From positions 1,693,341 to 1,757,340 of the forward strand of contig VZSE01006253.1 of the NCBI GenBank assembly GCA_013398275.1: a stretch of DNA of 64,000 nt, written 5' to 3'. The position numbers and the translations under genes were made by a program. This stretch comes from Promerops cafer (Eukaryota; Chordata; Aves; Passeriformes; Nectariniidae). Positions 39,328 to 50,800 of this stretch are shown here, piece by piece. Below the pieces are notes generated by a model. That model made no database searches. It saw only the letters and a list, made by a program, of their open reading frames with translations, and had not been told where the DNA came from. Every line of letters starts with the position of its first letter. Positions within the stretch are counted from its first letter, which is position 1.

Positions 39328-42300
39328 TTTGCACTCTGGGCTTCCAAGCCAGAAAAGCCTGTAGTCTTGTTTTATTTGCCATTATAGATATAGCCATCTA
39401 GAGGTAACATGTGTTGATGCCAAGGTGTTAGATAGCCTTGCAACCCTCCAGCTTCTCTGCTGTGCTATTGGAGAAGCTACCCATGTTATTGTGGCAAAAT
39501 CCCTAGCTGGCCACAGCTGAGCAAGTCCAAGCACACTGAAAAGAGGGGATGAAAAAAGAGCATCTGCTACAGAGGTGAATAAAACATAATACAGAATAAA
39601 CCAGTATGATGCCAAAAGTCTCTTGTATCTGTTTTTTTTTCCTATAGTTCTGTGATCTACATCCAAGGCCCACCACCTGCTCACACAGAGCTGCCTTCAT
39701 ATGTATCTGGACTAGCATTCAAAATTATATCAGGGCAAACTGAACAATAACATTTTCAGACTGTGCTACAGAAGTGAAATGAAAATCAGACAATAAAGCT
39801 GAACTCAGGTTAAGGTTCAAATAAGTCACCAGTGAAATTTGCCAGTTACTCCACTTTTAAATGAAAACTAGTACCAGTAATTTTTTTTTCTTTTTTTTTT
39901 TTTTTTAAAGCAGAACAAAAATCAAATCTTTTATAACTTTGTTTAACATCAGTGCTGTAAAGTTGAATTTATAAAGCATGCATGATAGGTATCTTTGGAC
40001 TTTTTTTTTTTCAGTAGCTAGAAGGTCTCTCTAGGTTTTATATTTGTTGCAGAGAATGAGACACTACCTTCAGCTGAGTTATGAAATTGTTAAGGACTCC
40101 AGTTCCAGTTCCAGAAAATCCAGAGGTAGTCAGAATGGGCAGACCTACAGGATATAGTCTGCATTAATTCTTGTCATAGTCCATGAAACCACAGTGTAGG
40201 AATACATTAACAAAGGGGAAACATTTTGTCCTATTTCACTGCTTTCACTGGCACTTCAAGCACCAAGGAGCTTTACCAATTATTTTAATTGTCTTCTCTC
40301 TGCTAACAATAGTGCTTGACTTGTTAGTTTTTTGAAGATCTTTTCCTGGGAGACAGATAATTTGTAAATGTAGATAGCAATCCAGGACAGATTCTGATGC
40401 TTTTACTCATACCAAGTAGTAAACTGCTCTAGAAGTAGTTCTTCTAATTTTCACAGAGAAAGGCTATTAGCAGCAGCAGAAAACATTTCAGGTCTCCTCT
40501 CTGAATTACCAAGGCAGATGGTAGAACGTTCTCGAATGTAGAGAAGCGTGTACAAAAATTTAGTGTTTAAAATATATCTTTAAGTGAAGGACATATTTTA
40601 AGTTTGTCAAACATTTGAAAAGAACTTTTGGGCAATATAGTTCTGCCAGGAACAAGAATAAGGCTTGTAAGAACTGCTCAGGTGTGAGGAAATAAAAGTA
40701 ATCTGTGGGCTTCAATCTGTGCTGCTGCTGACAGAGTGGCACTTAACGAGTATGTTTAGGTAAATAAGAAATCAAATACTAGATTCCTCTTTAATTCCTT
40801 TGTTTATTGGGTATATATATTAGAAAAACAAGCTTCTGGAGTGCACTGCCTGATATGTGAATGCTGTGGGTCTTGGGAGGGACTAGATTCTTTGTTCTGA
40901 GGTTTCCCTATGGAACTTGAATGAAGCTCTTCTTGTTGCTATCACTATTAGACTCCATGTTTCTCTATACAGGTAGATATACAAGTGAAATAATATAATG
41001 CATAATAAAAGTTAAATCTACAGGCTTTGGCTTCTGTATCTTTATGTAAAAACCAAAACATTGCAATTCATGTGCAGCAAAATCTTCTTCAAACAGTATC
41101 AGCCTTGGGGAATTATAGCAAATATCTTCCATATTATTGTCATCTGCTAGACACAGTTAAACCAAGAGTATTTTTCTAAGGTGACCATGATTATTATGTT
41201 CATTGTCATCAACGAAACAACAAGGAAGTCCAAGCCTGGCTCTCTTTAGGAGAAGATGAAATGCAGAATATTAGTATAAGGCAAGAAGTTGAGAGGACTA
41301 AATAGAGAATGCTGAAAGCTAGAAGAAATTCAGGATGAAGAGAATCTAGGGACAGAAGTCTGTTGTTTTGGCTGCTAAAGTATACATGATAAAATAGGCA
41401 TATCACATGCACATATACATCCTGGAGAGACAAAATAATTGCATTATACAGAGGCAAGCAAAATGATAAATGGCCATATAAGTCTCCAGCAGAGAAGAAT
41501 CACATTTAGTCCATGTGTACACACAATGATCCATGTATAATTTAGTTTGCAATGACGTTGATGACTTATGAGCCCTATACAAAAACTGTAGGCTTGCACT
41601 ACTTCAGAGGTTTCATGGGACAGCAGCAAACTTTAGAACAAACAGCCATATTTCAACCTGAGGCAAAAAAACCATGTTTAGTGATACCAGATGTGACAGA
41701 TATCACATTTATCTGAGCTTTCTAAGCAACGAACAGCTAGGTGAGAGGTACTCTTATAAATTCAATTTCTTGGCATCTGTTTCTAAGGTGAATGAGCATC
41801 ATTATTGCCACCACTCTGGCCCATACTGACTCCATCCATCACTGTACTCTAACCTGGGGGCCCTACCTTAGACACAGAGCCACCATCTGTACAGCCACTG
41901 GCAAACAGATAAGACATGCAAGAAACATCTAGATTAATGAATAAAAGAGCTTAGGGACCATTCCTTGGCCTTAAGACTTACGAGACTGGCACAACTGGTG
42001 TAAACACAGAGCAATTATCCCTCTCCCCAAACACAGTGGCAACAACCACACTGCTTCCCAGAAGGGGCTATTACAGGCCATACTTGTGGAGTGACTGTCC
42101 ATAACAGTGCTGGTTGGCATGGTCTGAACATATACGAGCCTACACTGATATTAACATTTAAGCGGTAAAATTGAGTGATCTTACCTCTCTTATATTGCAG
42201 TATAGAAACAGCTACAGAGGATAACTTAACCCTTTGTCTTTCAAGGTACTTATGTTTCACATCTTGAGTTACAGCTCTGTAGCTCGGATGCGTTTCCTAG

Positions 42301-42539
42301 ATTTTTTAGATTTGTTTCCTATGTCTCTAAACAGTTGGAATTCATATAATTGTAGGGAATCCTAATAAGATGTAAAATACAAGGAGAGGAAAGCAAAGAT
42401 GAAAAAAAAATATTATTGAACCAGCCTGAAGAACCATTCTTTAATAAACCTCTTAGTTTTAAGTCAGCCTCAAGCCCAGTGGTATTCAGAAAGGGTTTGA
42501 ACAACATTCTTAGACATATGGTTTAACTTTTAGGTTGTT
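39328..42539 (+). other. GRM5 intron, no recognised element
   Basis: Unique sequence. It includes T-rich homopolymer blocks at 39881-39906 and near 40001-40011. An 8-bp perfect inverted repeat, AGCTTCTC/GAGAAGCT, lies at 39450-39478. Open frames have no recognisable domains. Confidence 0.7.
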
Positions 42540-42618
42540 TTGCACAGAGTCAGGAGTTCAACTTCATGGTCCTTGTGGGTGCCTTCCAACTGAGAATATT
42601 CTATAACTCTCTGATTTT
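42540..42618 (+). mobile_element. CR1 3' terminal fragment, very short
   Basis: TTCAACTTCATGGTCCTTGT, GGGTGCCTTCCAACTGAGAA and TATTCTATAACTCTCTGAT match, with decay, the last part of a sense CR1: GATGATCCTTGTGGGTCCCTTCCAACTC-like text followed by the ATTCTATG tail. Confidence 0.75.
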
Positions 42619-43828
42619 TGTATGTATGGTTTGAGTTCAGGGTATTGTAGTCTATCAATTTAAAATAATCTCATTTTCATTTACATAAAACTAAATTGTA
42701 AGATTACATATACTTAGATTTGAATCAATATTTTAAAATCAAATTGATAAATATTTTTTAAAGAAAATATGTTAAATTGACCCATCAACTATTATTACTT
42801 CAATGGCTAATAATAACCATTCTTTCTCCAACTTAAAGAAAAATTATTGTGATTTTCATGTGCCTTGAACAGTTGTGGTTCAGGTGGACTTTTCTTTTTC
42901 AGATCTAATTTTTTTTTTTTTTTTTTTTGCATTTTCAAAGAAAACTAGCAAATTTTCACATTTAGGCAGCACTTCGTGAGAGCTGAGGAAAGATTAGAGG
43001 AGATTATTCTGCTTTTCTGAAGGTTTTTCTTGGCATGCCATTGAAGAGTGACATACAAAGCACAGTTTCCCTGGGCAACCCTGTAGAAAATTTTAATTCA
43101 CAAGCTCTATACTTGCAATCCAAACTTTCCAGAAATGCAGTACAGAGATACAAACAAAGGAAAAATTACAAAATGACATTTGGGAAAAAAATAGAAGCAG
43201 AAATGTCTTCCTGATCTGTAGAACTTGGTGAGAAAGTATCTGTTGTTGGGCAGGAACCAGAAATAACTTTTTCATTGTTTCTTTGGAGGTTTTCTACACT
43301 TGATGTAGTATGCCTTTAGTTGATCTGGTTCTGCTTGTTTTACACTGATAATGTGTAAAACTCAAACTGGCCCTCCACCAGCATGTCAGTCTCATACTTG
43401 GATCCCATTCTGCATTGATCCTGCTAGTACATCTCCCTTTGCTGTCCTTATAAGTATGTTGTTCCACATCCATATTCTGCTGTGTACTCCTTTATTACCA
43501 TCGGTCCCATCCCTTTGTTTGGCATAGCCTGTGTCTCTTTCTATGTCTCCTATGTTCTTCCTTTCTTTTTGGTTATGTTTGGTCTTCCTCCTTTTACTTG
43601 CCATCTGTCTCTTCTCAAACATCTTTTAGAAAGGAAAGTGGTTATTACATATCTGCCCTTAGATAAGGAGAAATTGAGAGGTGTTGATCTGTCCTCCAAG
43701 CTCATTCCCTCAGAAGGGCAGTGCTGGACATGGATTTGGTCAGGAAAACCTCACATGTGGGCTACTCATTACATCTTGACTTTCACACTCCCTGCTGTTT
43801 TTTGCTGCTGTCCCTTCTTGGCAATAAT
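42619..43828 (+). other. GRM5 intron, no recognised element
   Basis: AT-rich unique sequence with a run of about 20 T around 42908-42928. A 123-codon frame at 43482-43853 shows no family features and runs into CR1 sequence at its end, so it is treated as chance. Confidence 0.65.
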
Positions 43829-44305
43829 CAGCTCAACAGGCTTGACAGGCTAGAGAAGTAAACCCATGCAAAATTTGTAATGTTCAACAAAGCAAAGTGC
43901 AAAGTTCTGCACATGGGCTGGGACAACCCCACATATTGATACAGGCTAGAGGATGAAGGGATCGAGAGCAGCTCTGCCAAGAAGGACGTGTGGATACTGG
44001 TGGATTAAAAACTGGACATGACTCAGCAATGTGCACTCACAGCCCAGAAAGCCAACCATGTCCTGGGCTGCATCATAAGCAGTGTGGGCAGCAGGGCGAG
44101 GGAGGGGATTCTGTTCCTCTACTCTTGTCCTCATAAGACCCCACCTGGAGTGCTGCATCCCGCTCTGGGGTCCTCAGTAGGAGGAGGACATGGACCTATC
44201 AGAGCGAGTCCAGAGGAGAACCACAAAAATTGTCAGAGGCTGGAACACCTCATATAAAAAAACTCTGGAGAGGTCTTATTGCAGCCTTTGAGATCTTAAA
44301 GGGGT
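43829..44305 (+). mobile_element. CR1 internal fragment with ORF2 C-terminal remnant
   Basis: Sense orientation. The text runs through CTTGACAGGCTAGAGAAG, AATGTTCAACAAAGCAAAGT, AGTTCTGCACATGGGCTGGG, ATACAGGCTAGAGGATGAAG, GCCCAGAAAGCCAACCATGT, CCTGGGCTGCATCATAAGC, CCCCACCTGGAGTGCTGCAT and GTCCAGAGGAGAACCACAAA. It then stops at TCTTAAAGGGGTCAGAA without the CR1 3' tail. Translation gives broken ORF2 C-terminal patches such as QQCALTAQKANHVLGCI, interrupted by stops and shifts. The loss of the 3' end implies a later deletion or a breakpoint at about 44305. Confidence 0.94.
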
Positions 44306-44680
44306 CAGAACTTAAGATGTAAATAAACTTTTTCACTAAAACATTCAGTGATTATGCTGATGTACGGTTTTCTAGATTTAGATGCTAGAGTTATTTCAGG
44401 ATGTCCTTGTGCTGCTGTGACACATCTGGGGCTTGGGCAGGAGTCCTTTAAGAATTAAGAAGATAGAAAAAAATGAATGGAAGACACTGATTTATCACAT
44501 AGAAAACAGAATAATATGCAGCAGATTCATTAATATAGCTTTACTAAGTAATTCTTTGGTATATCTACCAACCTTTATAAATACCTTACTTTATACCTGT
44601 AAACCTATAGAGTGCAGAATAAAACAGAAGCACCTCATGCATTTCTGAAACCCAGTAACAGCTTTGCTTTCTCTTTGGAT
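44306..44680 (+). other. GRM5 intron between CR1 and the CAAAAA satellite
   Basis: Unique AT-rich sequence. Nothing was recognised. Confidence 0.65.
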
Positions 44681-44891
44681 ATAAAAACAAAACCAACAAA
44701 GAAACAAAACCAACAAAGAAACAAAAACAAAAGCAAAAACAAAAGCAAAAACAAAAACAAAAGCAAAAACAAAAACAAAAACAAAAGCAAAAACAAAAAC
44801 AAAAACAAAAACAAAAACAAAAACAAAAACAAAAGCAAAAGCAAAAACAAAAGCAAAAACAAAAACAAAAACAAAAACAAAAACAAAAACA
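44681..44891. repeat. (CAAAAA)n / (CAAAAG)n hexamer satellite
   Basis: About 210 bp of A-rich hexamers, mostly CAAAAA with interspersed AAAAGC variants. It starts as AACAAAACCAACAAAGAAAC and becomes regular from about 44715. It keeps long frames open on both strands (KNKNKSKNK on +, FVFVFAFVF on -), which are repeat artefacts. Confidence 0.97.
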
Positions 44892-47800
44892 GCCATTTTT
44901 ACAATCATTCTATCTTTACTACTTTCACAAGATGATAGCCAAAGAAATTAATTCAGGTTTGGAACCTTGGAAGAATAGAATATGGTTGTAGTTTATATAA
45001 GCAATTCTCTAAATAAGCAATTTCTTAACCTTAGAATAAGAATATGATGACATCAAATCTGAACCTTCTATTTGAAAAATGAGAGTTCAGTACAAGGTTC
45101 TTTCCTTTTTATTTATTTGGGACAAGAGAATCTGCAACTGAGTGACATTTTAGAAGAAAAAATGAATCAGAAACTGGTTTTGAAATATTTTTGAGTACGG
45201 TAATCTGTAGACCTTTAGAAAACTGATGAAAATCACTGCTGTACAGCAATTTGTAGTTGTTAAAATGATTTTTGGATAAGTTAAAGTGAAGTGTTAAATC
45301 ACAGGCTGGTTGACACATCATTAAAAAAATTTGCGGTATGGATTCTTTGCCACAGAAAAAAGGCTTTTTGTTTTTTACATCTGTAAACTTGGGGCAGAAA
45401 GGACTGGATATGTTTCCAGGAATCAGTAGGCAAAGAATTTTCTCTCTATAGTAGTATTTCATTGAGGGAAAGCATTCAAACTCTGCTTGTATCTACACAT
45501 GTGTGTGATTTGTGCATAGATTAGTGTAGAGACAGCTCTTGTCTCTTATTTTCAGCTCTTAGGGTGCAAGGTGCAAGGTAACTGTAGGATACATTAAATC
45601 TTGCAGTTGCACAAACGTTTTACTCATGTGAGCACTGCAGCACAAATAGAGAAACACCGCACCCACCTCTTTTGCCCTCATTCCTGCACTAATGGTGATG
45701 GCCTTTGACCAGTCTCACCAAGAAAATGCCTGTGACCAAAGGAGTAAGGGGGTGTCACACTGCCTCCACCATCCTTCCTCTGTTCACCATTGTCACACAT
45801 CTTCTCCCAGCAACAAGGAACAAGGAGAGAGAAAAATGGGGAGTGAGAGAGGTACGCATTTGGCAAAGTCATGAGTGCATGCTGAGGGCTTTTAAGACCG
45901 GGTATTTCTTATATGATTTATGTGATTGACTGTCCTCATAACTAATGCAATGGTAGCACTTTTGACCAAGATATTTTCATCTTTTTGAAACATTATTACT
46001 ATGATTGACAGAACTTCCAAAATGAATCAAGGTTTTAAAGTTCTGTAAGTGGATGTCATGGACAGACTCATCTGCCTTAGAAATGAGATGGTTTCAACTA
46101 GTCCCCTTGGGCCAGATATAAGGTATCATTTTGTATTTTAGTAATTGCTCTCAACAGGTTTTTTAAGGTTGTTACAGCTAATGTTTTTCCCTCTTCTCAA
46201 ATTATTAGTAAGGAAGTAATTAATCAGATATTGACATCTACTTTGTAGACATTTACATGCTGTGTTAATCCTAAGTCACCTTTTCTTTGATGTACCTATA
46301 AGTGATGTCCTTGGGATCACTACTCACATGAACAAGACCTAACAGAGTCTAACAGAATTAAATGCTGAAAACAATACTCTCCAAAGGTATAAATCAGCAC
46401 CATTTCAATGACACTGACGGGACAATATCACAGCTCCAAATTGCAGTAACAATAATTTGGGTAATGCAGAAAGTATTAAACAAATAGTGGGAAAGATTAA
46501 TAAAAAAATATTTATTTCTCCCTTGTATCTACTAAAATAGTTTTCAAATTAAGTCAATAATTTTAAAGCATATATATTTGCCTACTAGAAGAGAGAATTA
46601 GAGCAGAAATGCATATTATATAATGCAAGCTCACAAATACCTGTCACATAATACCTTTGATTGCATCTGTCATTTAGAGTTTTGCAATTCATGGGTGGCT
46701 TGTGACTTCAGCTACAAGTAAGTCATCTATACATAAGTTTTGTGTACAAATGTGTATGTGTTTATTGCAGATAACCAGGACATCTTCACAGAACTGCAAT
46801 ATGTGACATAGGATTTAGTGATTCCTGCTAAAGCAGCAGTTGGAAGTTGGGTGGGACACCCCTGGGTATCTCAAATAGAACTAGATGTTTATAATTAGGC
46901 AAATAAAACTTCCTCTGTGAATGTTTATTTTGAAAAATATGGAAGTTAAAGAGTTTTGGAGCACTGCTTTACTCCTTGTCCTTCCTAGACTCTCAATATA
47001 ATCCTCTACCCGTTCCAGTCACTAGGGGATGACCTTGATGCAAGTGGTCTACTTCTGCTTCAGATGTCTCTTTTTTTTCCTGCCTGGTGGCCAGCAGCCA
47101 TTCTTCATTGGCAAAAGTGTCCCCCATCCCTGTATTGTATCCTCCAGCCCTATGCAGATGTAGAGCATTTGAAATGGCTCTAGACATTTACGGAAAATGT
47201 CCCCATTATTACCCTTTTTCTGGAAATAAATCCTGCAAGCCTTAGACAAGACACTAAAATTCTCAAGCCTTGCATAACTCTTGTCAGGGATAAAATAATT
47301 GCATTGCGAAAAGTGTTGAGATTGCACAGATCTTTCAGTTTGCTTTCTAAGATGTAAAGGAGAAGCATATTTTCCTTCAAGTGACTAGTACTACACCAAC
47401 CCCAGTCAAGTGTCTGCATCATAACTCTTCTGACTACCATGGAAGAGATGTAGAGGATAACTGGTTTCTGTGGCATGACCCATTTCTGTTAACAAAGCAT
47501 TGAATATCTGTTGTACTATAAAATAAACCCGACTCCATTTGCCTTTCTCGTGCAATGACTATGTACAGCTTTTTCCCATGAAACAATCCCAGGAGTAGAG
47601 ACCTTTGGGCAGACTGCAATGCAGATGCCAGAGCATTCAGATTTGATCAGCAAAAAAAGAAGCTTGGGTTTCTAGTTTAAGTGAAGAATAAGATTTGAAT
47701 CACAGTGTCCCATAGTTGGAGACGATGCCTTCAACTTTGGTTACTTTAACACAAAAGAAAAATTCTGTCTCTGACATAAGCACTGGAAGCTGACCAACAC

Positions 47801-50800
47801 CTCATGTTGAAAATGAGACAGAAAAATACTTCCTGAAATGCCTGATTCCATTCAATCAACTACAAATTTTTTTTCTGGAAGAAGACCAAGAACTTCATCC
47901 TTTTGTATCAAATGAGATGATTAACCTGGATATTAACCTTGTTTCCAGTACTGGTGTTTTCTGCTCCCTCCGGGAGCAATGATAGAGATAACCAGCCACA
48001 AGAGTCTAACAGGGGTAAAAAAAGGGATTCTGAAATCTTAAAAATTCAGACCAGTCAGACTGTCACTGGCAAGACTTACCTGCAAAGTGTGTTTGCATTT
48101 TTCAGAGAAGTATGTCACCAGACAAGCCAACACTTCGTTTGTCTGTTTGCTTTTCTTACTGTTCTTTCATAGTGAAATCAATGCACTGACACAGCATTAT
48201 ATTCTAGTTATATAACAGCTGTTTACTGACCAACACACAAACAGTCATAAAACAACCTTATCTTTATTCTTACGAGTTTACATATCCCCTACTACCATGC
48301 AAAACCTTTTCTATCAGCAGTCTTAAATTATCGAAGATCTGTTACTGAAAACAGCTGTTACTGAAAGCAGCTGTTATTTGGAAAGTAGTGCATAGCTAGA
48401 AAAAAAACATGAAATCAGAAGAGAACAGAAGTGTGTAAAATTTAGACCTATGTTTCATTTAGAAATCTCCTTTAGCTGCATACCTGTGGCCAGTTACCCC
48501 AAGATAATTATTTCAAAGTCTTATTTTCATATCTTACATAACTGTTATTTGCTTTCTCTTTGCTTTGGAAGCAGCTTGTCAGAACAATACTGGCAAATTG
48601 ACAGGAATGGTGATAGCACACTTTATTACATTTGTAGATCTCAGACGTAAGACCAAAGGAAATGCACAAGTAAAATAATTTGCTCTACAGTGGCAGCCTG
48701 ATTTTACAAAAGAAATAGCACAGACTAGACACAAAGTGATATCAAAAGCATAAACTAATGCAAATACACAAATTCCTGAGAAATACAGGTTTACACTTCT
48801 GATAAGCACAAGTGTTTTCATAATAGCAGCCAGTAAAACAATCTGAGACAGAAATATAGTTTAAAATTGATAGTCTCCTTTGAACATTACAGCTCAAAGC
48901 ATAAAAGCTGTGTATCTCTGTGCCTGCTCTGTTTTGATATGACATCCAGCTGGGCTAAGCTTTCTCTGAGTGAGCTGTCCTTATAATCCACTCAAATCAG
49001 TACAGTCATAAAACAAATGAGGATTATCAGCATCTGCTGCAAAATGATGCAGCTTCTGTGGCTTCTAGATTATCTTTTTATTTGAAATACAAATTCTGTT
49101 GGTTAAGCAGTAACTGCAGGACTCCCAGTATTTGAAATTTAAGTATTTACATTGTTATGATGTTGAGATGATCTTGCACCAAGCAGCTTCCATGTGGCTT
49201 CTAACCTTTGTGTGGGAAAAGAGATGCATTGTGTATGGGGATGGAGAGAAAAAGGAAGAGGTGCTATCAAAGTAACATCCATGGAACAAACAAGTCTCAC
49301 ACATCCCAATAAATGCTTGAAGGCTGTTTTGAGCAGCTTTTGCTCAAACCACCAAAGTGTAGGACTGGTAGGTAGGACATTTCCTCCACAAATGAAAACC
49401 CTGCTCATGTTATGTTAGCTGGAATTATGGAAGCACAGGTGGCAATGCCAGATGCGAGCTCTTTGACTTTCTTGGCACTACAGCAGTGGTAGTAGCATCC
49501 CTCCTTAGTGGAAGGATGAGGAGTATCAGTAGCTCACATACCAGCTGGCAGACCTGTACTCTGTGCTGTATCCCTAAGGAAGATGTCCTCCTTGGATCTG
49601 CAGAGGCAGTGCAGACCTCTGATCCATGTTCTCTCTCACACCTGGTGACACAAGTACATCAGTTCTGACCTGATGATCACTTCATAGCTCATGAGGGTCT
49701 GTGTTGTAACTCCTGAAAGTACTGTAGTAAGGAGTGAGTTTATACTTGGTCAACTAAAAAATATACTTTTTCTGAGAAGCAGGGGTTTCAAATAGATGTG
49801 TTTGATTCCAGCCATTACTGCAAAGGGGTAACTGTCTTACACTGCCTTGGCAACACTTTGTGTACTCAGAGAACTTAGGACAATAGATATCTTTATTTCC
49901 AGTAGTACTTTCACAGGAGAAGCTTCAGATAAACTGTGATCCTTTCTTATTTAATGGAACTTTGTTCTACTTTAAACTCATTCTCTCTCTCTGTATTTTT
50001 TGTACACATTATATTCATATAAGAAAAAGAGCTTTATATTATTAAAATAGAGTAGAAATTTTAAGCCTTCTTCCCTGATTGGCTGGTAATTTACTTTTGC
50101 AGGTGATGAATACCTGTAAGAAATACAATTTTAACTCACAAAACAGTCTGTGTGTGGCAGAACACTTGTTTTTACTAGAAAATTAAACTCAGAAAAAAAA
50201 TAGTTTTAAAATATACTTGCCCAAATATAAATATGCTTTTAATTCCCTTAACCATATGTGTGTGTATGTGTGTATGTTGGCTTCATCTGTCAAGTCAAAC
50301 AGATTTGACAGACCTGTTGGATATTTCTGTTTTCTTGGTTTTTCCTGACTGATAGGGCATGTACTAAAATGAGCATGATATTCCTGGCAGCTCAATTTTA
50401 ATCTAAGCGGTTCAGTAGATGATGTCTCTCAGGCATTCAGCTTTTCACCCACTTAGGTCAGTAATACATTTTCATTAAAGGGGTCAGGAATATAATTGTG
50501 GTTAGGTAAGCAATAAAAGGATTCCACCACTTTGCAGATATTATTCTTTCCCTCATTTCCATTAGAGAAGGGCAACTGAGCATACTTACAGACATTTACA
50601 CTTCCATTAAATTACAGGTATTTCATTTCCATTTTCTTCAGACTATTTCTATTTTTGGAAATGCCCATTGACCAGCCACTCTCTTTAACCAGTAAGTTCT
50701 GTCTGTGATAACTAGGTATCAATTGTTAGCAAGATATACAGTACAACCCCAATCTGTTTTTCTCAAAAGGAATGAGAAAGTAATGAGGTGTGTCAGTATA

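Noticed and set aside
44591..44935. Open frames of 83-107 codons on both strands across the CAAAAA repeat
   Set aside because: Low-complexity KN/KS and FVFVFA peptides produced by the hexamer repeat.
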